Source of the DNA: Methylobacterium nodulans ORS 2060
Lineage (GTDB): Bacteria; Pseudomonadota; Alphaproteobacteria; Rhizobiales; Beijerinckiaceae
Length of the DNA: 64,000 nt
Reading direction: 5' to 3'
NCBI RefSeq assembly: GCF_000022085.1
Contig: NC_011894.1
Coordinates: 6,136,501-6,200,500, forward strand
Below are positions 52,636 through 61,139 of the stretch, in pieces. Below the pieces are notes generated by a model that saw only the letters and a list, made by a program, of their open reading frames with translations, was not told the DNA's origin and made no database searches. Position 1 is the first letter of the stretch, and each line of letters starts with the position of its first letter. A program made the translations under genes and the position numbers.

Positions 52636-54300
52636 ATGGAATTGCCGGAACGCGAGGCGATGGACTTCGACGTGGTCGTCGTCGGGGCGGGCCCGGCAGG
52701 GCTCGCGACGGCGATCCACCTCAAGCAGCTCGCCACCGAGGCCGGCGCCGACGTGTCGGTCGTCGTGGTCGAGAAGGGCGGCGAGGTCGGCGCGCACATC
52801 CTCTCGGGCGCGGTGATCGACCCGATCGGCCTCGACCGCCTGCTGCCGGACTGGCGCGAGGATCCGGACCGCCCCCTCAGGACCGAGGTGACCAAGGACG
52901 AGTTCATGTTCCTCGGCCCGGCCGGGGGCATCAGCCTGCCGAACATCGCCTTCCCGCGGCTGATGAGCAACCACGGCAACTTCGTGGGCTCGCTCTCGAA
53001 CGTGACCAAGTATCTCGGCCGCAAGGCGGAGGAGCTCGGCGTCGAGATCTATCCGGGCTTCCCGGCCGCGGAGGTGCTGTACGACGACAACGGCGCGGTC
53101 GTCGGCATCGCCACGGGCGACCTCGGCATCGCCAGGAACGGCGAGCCGCGCGGCGACTTCACCCGCGGCATGGAGCTGCGCGCCCGCTACACGGTGCTCG
53201 CGGAGGGCGCACGCGGCTCGCTGACCAAGCACGTCATCGACCGCTACAAGCTCAACCAGAATTCCGACCACCAGAAATACGGACTCGGGGTCAAGGAACT
53301 GTGGCAGGTCAGGCCGGAGAAGTTCCGGCCCGGCCTCGTGCAGCACACGATGGGCTGGCCGCTGCCCAACCGCGCCGGCGGCGGCTCCTGGCTCTATCAC
53401 TTCGACGACCATCTGGTGTCGGTGGGGTTCGTCACGCACCTGAACTACGAGAACCCGACCCTGTCGCCGTTCGAGGAGTTCCAGCGCTTCAAGACGCACC
53501 CGATGATCCGCGAGGTGTTCGAGGGCGCCAAGCGCATCGGCTACGGCGCGCGCGCGATCATGGAGGGCGGCTGGCAGTCGGTGCCCAAGCTCGTCTTCCC
53601 GGGCGGCTGCCTCGTCGGCGACTCGGCGGGCTTCGTGAACGTGCCCCGCATCAAGGGCTCGCACAACGCGGTTTTGTCCGGGATCCTCGCCGCCAAGGCG
53701 CTGTTCTCCGCCGTGGCGGCGGACCGGCGCCAGGACGAGATCAGCGAATACGAGCAGGGCTGGCGCGGCAGCGAGATCGGCTACGACCTCAAGCGCGTGC
53801 GCAACGTCAAGCCGCTCTGGTCGCGTTACGGCACGCTCCTCGGCGTCGGCCTGGGCGGCATCGACATGTGGCTGAACGAGCTTGCCGGCCTGTCGCTGTT
53901 CGGCACGCTCCGGCACGGCAAGCCGGACCATGCCTGCACCAAGCCGCTCAAGGACGTGAAGCCGATCCGGTATCCCAAGCCCGACGGCGTGCTCACCTTC
54001 GACCGGCTCTCCTCGGTGTATCTCTCGAACACCAACCACGAGGAGGACCAGCCGGTCCACCTGCAGGTGAAGGATCCGGAGCTGCAGAAGCGCTCGGAGC
54101 ACGACGTCTTCGGCGGCCCTTCGGCCCGCTACTGCCCGGCCGGCGTCTACGAGTGGATCGAGGAGGGCGGGACGGTCCGCTACCAGATCAACGCGCAGAA
54201 CTGCGTCCACTGCAAGACCTGCGACATCAAGGATCCGAACCAGAACATCAACTGGGTGACGCCGGAAGGCCCGGGCGGTCCGAACTACATCAACATGTAG
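52636..54300 (+). CDS. Electron transfer flavoprotein-ubiquinone oxidoreductase (ETF-QO)
   Basis: Passes electrons from ETF (fatty acid and amino acid oxidation) to ubiquinone at the inner membrane. The 554-residue protein has the FAD-binding VVVGAGPAGLATAIHLKQL, GAHILSGAVIDPIGLDRLLP, GGSWLYHFDDHLVSVGFVTH, a membrane-binding region, FPGGCLVGDSAGFVNVPRIK and the C-terminal [4Fe-4S] cysteines (YCPAGVYEW, INAQNCVHCKTCDIKDPNQN). Length and ends are normal. It is followed by a terminator-like hairpin. Confidence 0.97.
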   Translation: MELPEREAMDFDVVVVGAGPAGLATAIHLKQLATEAGADVSVVVVEKGGEVGAHILSGAVIDPIGLDRLLPDWREDPDRPLRTEVTKDEFMFLGPAGGISLPNIAFPRLMSNHGNFVGSLSNVTKYLGRKAEELGVEIYPGFPAAEVLYDDNGAVVGIATGDLGIARNGEPRGDFTRGMELRARYTVLAEGARGSLTKHVIDRYKLNQNSDHQKYGLGVKELWQVRPEKFRPGLVQHTMGWPLPNRAGGGSWLYHFDDHLVSVGFVTHLNYENPTLSPFEEFQRFKTHPMIREVFEGAKRIGYGARAIMEGGWQSVPKLVFPGGCLVGDSAGFVNVPRIKGSHNAVLSGILAAKALFSAVAADRRQDEISEYEQGWRGSEIGYDLKRVRNVKPLWSRYGTLLGVGLGGIDMWLNELAGLSLFGTLRHGKPDHACTKPLKDVKPIRYPKPDGVLTFDRLSSVYLSNTNHEEDQPVHLQVKDPELQKRSEHDVFGGPSARYCPAGVYEWIEEGGTVRYQINAQNCVHCKTCDIKDPNQNINWVTPEGPGGPNYINM

Positions 54301-54304
54301 GGGA

Positions 54305-54346
54305 GGGGGCAAGCCTCACATCCGCGATCTCTCCCGCCCCCTTTTT
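54305..54346 (+). terminator. Terminator-like hairpin after ETF-QO
   Basis: GGGGGC (54305-54310) can pair with GCCCCC (54336-54341), directly followed by TTTTT (54342-54346). The loop is long (25 bases), so the stem may be weaker than it looks, but the T-run and position 5 bases after the stop codon fit an intrinsic terminator. Confidence 0.5.
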
Positions 54347-54363
54347 CCGGACGACTGGGGCGC

Positions 54364-54486
54364 CAGCGGAAGGAGATCCGGAATCCAGCGCGAGACTTGC
54401 CGCGCAGCGGCTCGGTCTTCCAGCGCCGTTGCGGAAAGCGGTCGCTTCGCGGCTTCTCGTGCTGGCTCCCAGATCTCCTTCCGCTG
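54364..54486. repeat. 15-bp inverted repeat pair enclosing 93 bp
   Basis: cagcggaaggagatc (54364-54378) and gatctccttccgctg (54472-54486) are exact reverse complements. The interior has no supported gene and several smaller palindromes (cgcagcggctc, gcggaaagcggtcgcttcgc). It may be a small repeat element or a structured 3' region between convergent ETF-QO and DUF296 genes. Confidence 0.5.
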
Positions 54487-54542
54487 TCGCTGCAGTCGTG
54501 CGGGAAAGGGCGGCGGGATCCGTCAGGTGAGCGGACGCCGTC

Positions 54543-55424
54543 TCACTCCACCTCCAGGCACAGCTCGAAGGTGATGCAGACGCTGTTGCGGCCGCGGGCG
54601 AGGACGCCCTCGTGGATCCTCCCCGCCACGTCGACGACGGCGATGTCGAGATGGGCGAGGGGCCGCCCGTCCGGGCCTTCGCGGACGCAGCCCTCGCGGA
54701 TCAGCACCTCGCTCGCATCGGTCGGCACCACGCGCCCATCCGCGAAGGCGGGCTGCACGATGCTGCCCAAGCCCCGCACCCGGGCGCGCCGCAGCCCGAG
54801 ATTCGCGCAGGCGCCCTCGACGGCGGCGAACAGCTCCTCGTTCGGCTGGATCTTCAGCAGCAGGCAGGCCGCCTCCGGAGGCGGCGCGGCCCCGGCGACG
54901 GGCGTGAACAACGAAAAATTCGTCTCCGCATCCGGCAGCACCCGCCAGGCGGCGCCCGCCGTGCCCCAGGCCTGCGCGCGCGGCGGGGTGCGGATCACGA
55001 CCTCGCCGGGCAGGAGGTGTCCGGCCCGCCGCTGGCCATCCGCCTCGGTCCAGATCCCGTGGACGTGCAGGAACGGGGCCCCGTCGCGCTCGCCGAAGGT
55101 CGCGCTCGCGCGCTCGAGCCGCGTCTCGCCCGCGGGCCGGAAGGTCTCGCTGTAATAGGCCGCATAGGCCGGGTCGGTGGAGAGCGCCGGCATCACATAG
55201 GCGAAGGGCTCGAAGGCGCCGCCCTCAAGATGCACCACCGCCCCGCCGAGGCCCGCCGCCCGCAAGGGGAGCCCAAGCGCGTCGAGAAGGGTGGCGCCAG
55301 GCGTCAGGTCCGGCGCGAGGCGCAGGAGCGGCCCGGCCGCCGCGATCCGGCGCTCGGGCCGGGGAGGCCCCGGCTGGGCGAGCAGCGCCCGCGCGGGCTG
55401 CGTCTGCATGGGTTCAGGCCGCAT
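54543..55424 (-). CDS. DUF296/PPC-like domain protein
   Basis: A 293-residue protein with two PPC/DUF296-type halves. The first has GGAVVHLEGGAFEPFAYVMP and HVHGIWTEADGQRRAGHLLP; the second has RVRGLGSIVQPAFADGRVVP and AHLDIAVVDVAGRIHEGVLA, and has lost much of the GHLxxG signature. Bacterial PPC proteins are poorly understood (possible metal or ligand binding). The ATG at 55424 overlaps the stop of the upstream acyl-CoA synthetase gene by 11 bases (a second ATG at 55409 is possible), so the two are co-translated and probably work together. Confidence 0.75.
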   Translation of the reverse strand: MRPEPMQTQPARALLAQPGPPRPERRIAAAGPLLRLAPDLTPGATLLDALGLPLRAAGLGGAVVHLEGGAFEPFAYVMPALSTDPAYAAYYSETFRPAGETRLERASATFGERDGAPFLHVHGIWTEADGQRRAGHLLPGEVVIRTPPRAQAWGTAGAAWRVLPDAETNFSLFTPVAGAAPPPEAACLLLKIQPNEELFAAVEGACANLGLRRARVRGLGSIVQPAFADGRVVPTDASEVLIREGCVREGPDGRPLAHLDIAVVDVAGRIHEGVLARGRNSVCITFELCLEVE

Positions 55425-57024
55425 GGCTCGGCCGCCCGTCGAGGGGCAGGAGGCCCGCCGCCTCCAGCTCCTCGCGCACCAGCTTCTTGGTGATCTTGCC
55501 GTAGCCGGATTTCGGCAGGGCAGGGCGCAGAAAGACGCGCTTGGGCAGCTTGTAGCGGGCGATTCTCCCGTCGAGGAAGGCGAGGAGTTCGGCCTCGGTG
55601 AGCGCCGCGCCCTCGCGGGGCACGCAGACCGCGATGCCGATCTCGCCCCAGGTCGGATCGGGCACGCCGAGCACCGCCGTCTCGGCCACGGCCGGATGGG
55701 CCAGGATCTTCTCCTCGATCTCCCGCGGATAGATGTTCGAGCCGCCCGAGATGTACATGTCGGAGGCGCGGCCCGTGATGGTCAGGAACCGCTCCGCATC
55801 GAGGAAGCCGAGATCGCCGGTGCGGAACCAGCCGTCGCGAAACGCCTCCGCATCGGCCTTGGAGTTGTTCCAGTATCCGGCGAAGACGGCGGGGCCGCAG
55901 ACGCAGATCTCGCCGGTCTCGCCGGGCGGGACCTCGCGGCCCTCCGCGTCCTGGATCTGCACCTCCATGCCGGTGCGCTCGATGCCGCAGGTGCCGATGC
56001 GCACCCCCGGCCCGTCCTCGGCATCGTGCAGGTGGGGCGGCAGCACCGTGATGTTGCCCGTCACCTCGCCGAGCCCGAAATACTGCACCAGCACGGGACC
56101 GAGGGTCTTGAGCGCCCGCTTCTGGTCCTCCCGGTACATTGGCGCGCCCGCATAGATCACGTAGCGCAGGGAGGCGTGGTCGTGCGCGGCCACGGCCGGG
56201 TGCTCGACCATCATCTTCAGGATGGTCGGAACCGTGAACATGTTCGTCACCCGGTGCTGCTCGATCAGGCGCCAGACTTCGGCGCCGTCGAAGCGGTCGC
56301 TGGCCGGCAGCACACTCGTCACCGCGCGGGCGACCTGCGTGAGCGCATGGATGCCCGCCCCGTGCGAGAGCGGCGCCACCACCAGGGAGACGTCGCTCTC
56401 CGGAATCGTCCCCGGCATCAGGTCGCAGAGGTGGTTGGTGATCACGAAAGCCATCTGGCCGTGGGTGAGCACGGCGGCCTTGGGCTTGCCGGTCGTGCCC
56501 GAGGTGTAGAAGAACCAGCAGGGATCGTCGTGCTCGACGGCGGCGTTCGGCACGCGGCCGTCCGGCGCCTCCGCGAGCATCGCCTCGTAGGGGATGCCCT
56601 CCGCCGTGCCCTCTCCGAGGGTGACGACGAGGCTCACCTCCGGGCAGGCGGCCGTCACGGCCGCGACATGGCCCGGATTGTCCGCCTGGCACAGAAAGGC
56701 GCGGGCACCCGACTGCTCGGCCAGATAGGCGACGTCGCCCGGCATCAGGCGGTGGTTCGTCGGCACGAACACGGCCCCGAGCCGGAAGGCCGCGTACATG
56801 ATCTCCAGAATCGGATTGCCGTTGCGGGCATGCACGAGGAGCCGGTCGCCCTTGGCGATGCCGCGGGCGGCGAGCGCGGCGGCGAGGCGCGACACCCGGG
56901 CGTCGAAGGCGGCCCAGGTCCAGTTCCGCTCGCCCCAGACGATGGCTGTCCGATCGGGGTGCCGCTGCGCCGCCTGCGTCAGGCTATGGGCGAGGTTCAT
57001 CACCCGGCGGGACATCGGGGTCAT
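55414..57024 (-). CDS. AMP-forming acyl-CoA synthetase
   Basis: Activates a carboxylic or fatty acid to its CoA ester through an acyl-AMP. The 536-residue protein shows the ANL motifs: WFFYTSGTTGKPKAAVLTHG (P-loop-like), YFGLGEVTGNITVLPP, WFRTGDLGFLDAERFLTITG and GGSNIYPREIEEKILAHPAV, with the catalytic Lys in PKSGYGKITKKLVREEL. The ATG at 57024 is preceded by a GGGAGG ribosome site. It resembles long-chain/benzoate-CoA-type ligases but the substrate is open. It is in an operon with the DUF296 gene downstream. Confidence 0.9.
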   Translation of the reverse strand: MTPMSRRVMNLAHSLTQAAQRHPDRTAIVWGERNWTWAAFDARVSRLAAALAARGIAKGDRLLVHARNGNPILEIMYAAFRLGAVFVPTNHRLMPGDVAYLAEQSGARAFLCQADNPGHVAAVTAACPEVSLVVTLGEGTAEGIPYEAMLAEAPDGRVPNAAVEHDDPCWFFYTSGTTGKPKAAVLTHGQMAFVITNHLCDLMPGTIPESDVSLVVAPLSHGAGIHALTQVARAVTSVLPASDRFDGAEVWRLIEQHRVTNMFTVPTILKMMVEHPAVAAHDHASLRYVIYAGAPMYREDQKRALKTLGPVLVQYFGLGEVTGNITVLPPHLHDAEDGPGVRIGTCGIERTGMEVQIQDAEGREVPPGETGEICVCGPAVFAGYWNNSKADAEAFRDGWFRTGDLGFLDAERFLTITGRASDMYISGGSNIYPREIEEKILAHPAVAETAVLGVPDPTWGEIGIAVCVPREGAALTEAELLAFLDGRIARYKLPKRVFLRPALPKSGYGKITKKLVREELEAAGLLPLDGRPSHAA

Positions 57025-57079
57025 GGGGGCGCCTCCCGGCTTTTCGTCGTTGGTCTTCTGCGATGCGGGCCGGCCCCGC

Positions 57080-57715
57080 TTAAGGAGCGTCCGGCGGCCC
57101 GTTATGGCATAGGGAAGCGGCGCCGCCGAGCCGAAAGCTTCTCCGGTGATGGGGGCTCGGGCCCTGACGGAGCATGGCGGCCCGGTGCGCGGCCGTGCCG
57201 TAGCCGGCGTTGCGCTCCCAGCCATAGGCCGGATGGCGCCGGGCCAGCACGGTCATCAAGTGGTCACGCAGCACCTTCGCCAGGATCGAGGCGGCGGCGA
57301 TCTGGGGCACCAGGCGCTCGCCGCCGATCACCGCCTGCACCCGCCCGTCGAGGCCGGGCGGCAGGTCGCGCCCGTCCACCGCGACCGAGCCGGCGATGCC
57401 GAGCCGCCGCACGCTGCGGGCCATGGCGTCGAGGGTGGCGGCGCGGATGTTGATGCGGTCGATGAGCGCCCGCGAGGCGCCCGCATACGCGAAGGCGGCG
57501 CAGTCCCGCAGGCGCAGCGCGAGGCGCCGCCGCGTCGCCGCGTCGAGCCGCTTCGAATCGTCGAGGGCTTCGAGAAGGTCGGGGGGCAGGGCGGCGGGGT
57601 CGAAATGGACCGCTGCCACGATCACCGGCCCGCAGAGCGCGCCGCGCCCGACCTCGTCGCAGCCGATCAGGACCGGGTAGCGCGCCGCCTCGCCGGCGCG
57701 GAAGGGACGGGTCAC
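57080..57715 (-). CDS. rnhB: Ribonuclease HII
   Basis: Removes ribonucleotides from DNA and RNA from RNA-DNA hybrids. The 211-residue protein has the HII signature YPVLIGCDEVGRGALCGPVI (catalytic DE-G), DDSKRLDAATRRRLALRLR, GSVAVDGRDLPPG and KVLRDHLMTVLARRHPAYGW. I choose GTG 57715, whose GTGA overlaps the stop codon of the upstream lysozyme gene (translational coupling), rather than an ATG 26 codons earlier that has non-family sequence. Confidence 0.92.
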   Translation of the reverse strand: MTRPFRAGEAARYPVLIGCDEVGRGALCGPVIVAAVHFDPAALPPDLLEALDDSKRLDAATRRRLALRLRDCAAFAYAGASRALIDRINIRAATLDAMARSVRRLGIAGSVAVDGRDLPPGLDGRVQAVIGGERLVPQIAAASILAKVLRDHLMTVLARRHPAYGWERNAGYGTAAHRAAMLRQGPSPHHRRSFRLGGAASLCHNGPPDAP

Positions 57716-58560
57716 TTCTCGGTGCAGAGCCCCGCAGCGGAGAGCCGGCGATGATAGCGCGGGTCGCAGTCGGTGGCGAGGAAGGACGCCCATTCGGCGG
57801 GGGTGCCGTAGAAGGCATTGCGGTCGACGTCACCCTGCACGCCCGGCACCCGGCCGGTCGAGGTGAACTGCCAGAGCATCCAGTCCCGGTTGGCGAAGCG
57901 CTGCTCGGGCTCGGCCGCCGTCGAGCGCACCCAATGGGGATAGTCCGGCAGCTCTCCCTCCAGCACGTCCCGGTGGAAGGTGATGTCCGTGTAGATGATC
58001 GGCCGCTTGCCCGTATAGGCCTCCATCTCGCGCAGCATGTATTGCGTCATCGCGAGAGCCTGGGCCTTGGGCAGCCTCTTCGGGCACTTGGCGGAGTGGC
58101 CGTTCCACTCGACGTCGAGGACCGGGGGCAGGGCGGTGGGATCGTTCGGGACGTTCCGCTTGAACCAGTCCATCTGCTCCTGCGGCGAGCGGCACCAGAA
58201 CACGAAATGATAGGCGCCCCGGGGCACGCCGGCCCTGGCGGCGCCGGCCCAGTTCTCGCGGAAGCGCTCGTCCAGGTGGTCGCCGCCCTCGGTGGCCTTG
58301 ATGTAGGCGAATTGCGTGCCCGCGGAGCGCACCGAGGCCCAGTCGATCGGCCCCTGCCACTTCGACACGTCGATGCCCTGGATCGGGTGCCGCTTGGCCC
58401 GGGCGACGCCCGGATGGGGCTTCACGTCGCTCTTGGTCGGGTAGAAGTCGCTGGAGCCCGCACAGGCGCCGAGCAGGGCAAGGCCGAGGCCCGCCACGAG
58501 GCGCTTCGTCCAGGTGGCGCCACGCGTGGCGAGGGAGGACAACTTCGACTCCAGCGGCAT
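57712..58560 (-). CDS. GH25-family lysozyme lipoprotein
   Basis: Glycosyl hydrolase family 25 muramidase-like protein. The 282-residue protein has a lipoprotein signal ending in LALLGACAGSSDF (lipobox LGAC, Cys about 33), then HPIQGIDVSKWQGPIDWASV (catalytic Asp), GTQFAYIKATEGGDHLDERF, RGAYHFVFWCRSPQEQMDWF and LPPVLDVEWNG (second acid, DxE). It is probably anchored in the envelope. The ATG at 58560 is chosen to place the signal at the start; ATG 58590 is possible. It overlaps rnhB by 4 bases. Confidence 0.9.
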   Translation of the reverse strand: MPLESKLSSLATRGATWTKRLVAGLGLALLGACAGSSDFYPTKSDVKPHPGVARAKRHPIQGIDVSKWQGPIDWASVRSAGTQFAYIKATEGGDHLDERFRENWAGAARAGVPRGAYHFVFWCRSPQEQMDWFKRNVPNDPTALPPVLDVEWNGHSAKCPKRLPKAQALAMTQYMLREMEAYTGKRPIIYTDITFHRDVLEGELPDYPHWVRSTAAEPEQRFANRDWMLWQFTSTGRVPGVQGDVDRNAFYGTPAEWASFLATDCDPRYHRRLSAAGLCTEK

Positions 58561-58758
58561 CGACGTGCGACCTGAACTGACGCAGAACACAATGGCTATT
58601 CGATGCCGTGGGGCGGGTTAATGAAAGCTTGACAAGACAGCGCGCGAATTCCGGAAGCCGTTGCAGGAGAGACACGTCGGGGCGCCGGAGGCCCCGGGCC
58701 GCGCCTCAGGCCTTCGGCCTAAGCGCCCGGCCACGCTGGATTTTGCGAGGGAAGGCAG

Positions 58759-59202
58759 GTGGGAAAGGTTCTGTTCACCATCGGCTACGAGGGCGCCGAT
58801 TCGGAGCGCTTCGTCGGCGCGCTCCGGGGCGCCGGCGTGGCGGTGCTGGCCGACGTGCGGGCGGTCGCCCTGTCGCGCAAGCGCGGCTTCTCGAAGAGCG
58901 CCCTGCGCGACCGGCTCGCCGAGTCCGGGATCGGCTACGAGCACCTGCGGGCGCTCGGCACCCCGAAGGCCGGCCGCGAGGCTGCGCGCGCCGACGACGC
59001 CGCGCTGATGCGGCGGATCTACTGCGAGGAGGTGCTCGGCACCGAAGCGGGCGAGGCGGCGCTCGCCGGCCTCGCGGATCTCGCGGCCGCCGCGCCCACC
59101 TGCCTGCTCTGCTTCGAGCGCGACCCGGCGCGCTGCCACCGCCGGATACTGAGCGAACGGCTGGCGGCGCAGGGCTTCTCCGTCGTCGACCTGTTCGCCT
59201 GA
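58759..59202 (+). CDS. DUF488 family protein
   Basis: A 147-residue protein of uncharacterised family DUF488: MGKVLFTIGYEGADSERFVG, LADVRAVALSRKRGFSKSAL and LLCFERDPARCHRRILSERL. The CFERDPxxCHR motif, with its paired Cys/His, is the family hallmark and may bind metal or nucleic acid. It starts with GTG at 58759, preceded by an AGGCAG-type site. It is not obviously linked to its neighbours. Confidence 0.88.
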   Translation: MGKVLFTIGYEGADSERFVGALRGAGVAVLADVRAVALSRKRGFSKSALRDRLAESGIGYEHLRALGTPKAGREAARADDAALMRRIYCEEVLGTEAGEAALAGLADLAAAAPTCLLCFERDPARCHRRILSERLAAQGFSVVDLFA

Positions 59203-59236
59203 ACGGGCACGGGACAAGCCCGGCACCGGCCGGCCG

Positions 59237-59584
59237 CTACTTGCGCCGGGCCTTGCGGGCGGCGTAGCGGGCGTCGCGGGCGGCCTTCTGCTCGGCTTCG
59301 AGCGCCCTCTGGCGCTCGGCGGCCTCGGCGGCCTCGCGCTCGGCGCGGGCGCGGACCTCGGCGGCCTCCGCCTCGCGCCTTGCGGCCTCGGCCTGCCGCT
59401 GGGCCTCGCGCTCGGCCTCGCGGGCGGCGCGGGCCTCGGCGATGCGCTGCCGCTCGGCCCGGCGCTCCTGCACCGCCGGATCGTCCTCGGACGGGCGGGC
59501 CTTGAACTTCTCCAGCATCGCCTTCTTCGCCTGCGCGGAGGCGCCCCGGCGGGTGTCGAACTGCTGGTCCTTGAAGCCTGCCAT
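59237..59584 (-). CDS. DUF6481 family protein (charged coiled coil)
   Basis: A 115-residue protein beginning MAGFKDQQFDTRRGASAQAK and KAMLEKFKARPSEDDP, the recognised DUF6481 N-terminus. A long Ala/Glu/Arg helix follows (about 40-105, REAEREAQRQAEAARREAEA) with a basic tail (RYAARKARRK). Homologues are widespread in alphaproteobacteria and often lie near cold-shock genes; function unknown. The composition suggests RNA or ribosome contact, but that is speculation. Confidence 0.8.
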   Translation of the reverse strand: MAGFKDQQFDTRRGASAQAKKAMLEKFKARPSEDDPAVQERRAERQRIAEARAAREAEREAQRQAEAARREAEAAEVRARAEREAAEAAERQRALEAEQKAARDARYAARKARRK

Positions 59585-59868
59585 CGTGTGTGTCTCGTTG
59601 AGTCCTGCTCAGGGGCGCGGCGCGCCCGGTTCGGGAAAGACCGTCCTCTAGCGCCCGCCGCGCCCGGTTTCAAAGGTAAAGGAAGACTCGGGCGGGCCGA
59701 CCGAATTCCCGGGCCGCCGGGGAGAACTTGTCAAGGTTTCCCCGCGGCGATGCCCGCGTGGCGTCCCGGCAGGGGCGAAGGGGCGTCCTCGCGGCCGATC
59801 CGCCGCCGGGCGCCATCATCCGCACCCTGGCCGGTCCGCCGTCCGGGAAAGCCGGCAGCCGGCTCCGC

Positions 59869-60639
59869 TCACCCGAACTGCTCGCGCAGGATGCGCTCGT
59901 CCATGCTGTGGCCGGGGTCGTGGAGCATGACGAGGTCGATCGAGCGGTCGAGCTGGGTCTCGACGCGGGCCACGCGGCGGAACTCGGTATGGTCGGCGAC
60001 CGCCGCCACCGGCCGGAACTCGGGCTCCTTCACCTCGATGCGGATGCGGGCGTGGTTGGGCAGCAGCACGCTGCCCTGGCGTCGGGGACGGAAGGCGGAG
60101 ATCGGCGTGAGCGCGATGAGCTGGGCCGAGATCGGCAGGATCGGCCCGCCGACCGAGAAGTTGTAGGCGGTCGAGCCGACCGGGGTCGCGGCGAGCACGC
60201 CGTCGGCGATGAGCTCGGGCAGGCGCACCTGCCCGTCGATGGAGATCCGCAGCTTGGCGGTCTGGTGGGTCTGGCGCAGCATGTAGACCTCGTTGACCGC
60301 CCGCGCCGTGTGGGTGAGGCCGAGCACGTCGGTCGCCACCATCAGGAGCGGGTGGACCACGCTGCGCTCCGCCTGCTCCAGGCGCTCGGGCAGGTCGTCG
60401 AGGTGGAACTCGTTCATCAGGAATCCGACCGTGCCGCGGTTCATCCCGTAGATCGGCTTGCCGGTGCCCATGAAGCGGTGGAGGGCCTGCAGCATCAGGC
60501 CGTCGCCGCCGAGGCCCACCACCACGTCGGCCTCCTCCGGGGGCACGTGGTCGTAATGCTGCATCAGGAGGGCGGCGGCCTCGCGGGCATCCGTTGTGGG
60601 ACTCGCGATGAAGGCGATCCGGTTGAAGCGCCGCGCCAT
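59869..60639 (-). CDS. nadK: NAD kinase
   Basis: Phosphorylates NAD+ to NADP+. The 256-residue protein has VVVGLGGDGLMLQALHRFMG (GGDG motif), PIYGMNRGTVGFLMNEF, LPELIADGVLAATPVGSTAY with NFSVGGPILP, and NHARIRIEVKEPEFRPVAA, the usual NAD kinase blocks. It is slightly shorter than the E. coli enzyme, as is typical in alphaproteobacteria. It is divergent from cutA (84-base gap). Confidence 0.95.
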   Translation of the reverse strand: MARRFNRIAFIASPTTDAREAAALLMQHYDHVPPEEADVVVGLGGDGLMLQALHRFMGTGKPIYGMNRGTVGFLMNEFHLDDLPERLEQAERSVVHPLLMVATDVLGLTHTARAVNEVYMLRQTHQTAKLRISIDGQVRLPELIADGVLAATPVGSTAYNFSVGGPILPISAQLIALTPISAFRPRRQGSVLLPNHARIRIEVKEPEFRPVAAVADHTEFRRVARVETQLDRSIDLVMLHDPGHSMDERILREQFG

Positions 60640-60723
60640 TCTGAGATCCGCCCCGCTTGACGCCGGGGCGCCGCACCCGTCAGGTCACAGGGTCCGGATC
60701 CGCCGTCACGGGAGACGCATAGC

Positions 60724-61062
60724 ATGGAGCGCCCGCTGCTCGTCTATACGACCTTTCCGAATGAGGAGACCGCACTCGCCATCGGCGAGGCGCTGGTGCG
60801 CGAGCAACTCGCCGCCTGTGTCAATATTCTGCCGGGAATGCGCTCGGTCTATGCCTGGAAGGGCGCGGTCGAGCGGGGCGAGGAGGTGGTGGCGATCCTC
60901 AAGAGCCGCGAGGGGCTGGCGGACGCCTTGGGCGCCGCGCTCAAGGCACGCCACCCCTACGAGACGCCGATCGTGCTGCACCTGCCGGTCTCGGGCGCCG
61001 ATCCGGGTACGCTGGCATGGCTGCTGGCGGAGACGGGCGGCTCTCCGCCGGACGGGGCCTGA
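60724..61062 (+). CDS. cutA: CutA family protein
   Basis: Small trimeric protein of the CutA1 family, historically tied to divalent cation tolerance; true function debated. The 112-residue sequence LLVYTTFPNEETALAIGEAL, LAACVNILPGMRSVYAWKGA and HPYETPIVLHLPVSGADPGT covers all family motifs. The ATG at 60724 fits the normal N-terminus. A single-gene unit between nadK and a convergent MBL-fold gene. Confidence 0.95.
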   Translation: MERPLLVYTTFPNEETALAIGEALVREQLAACVNILPGMRSVYAWKGAVERGEEVVAILKSREGLADALGAALKARHPYETPIVLHLPVSGADPGTLAWLLAETGGSPPDGA

Positions 61063-61139
61063 GCGCCCGCGCGGCGGCAGGCGGCCGCCCGCCGGGAGGC
61101 CTGCTGCGCTCCCCGAGGAGGATCCCCCGTGAACCCGCC

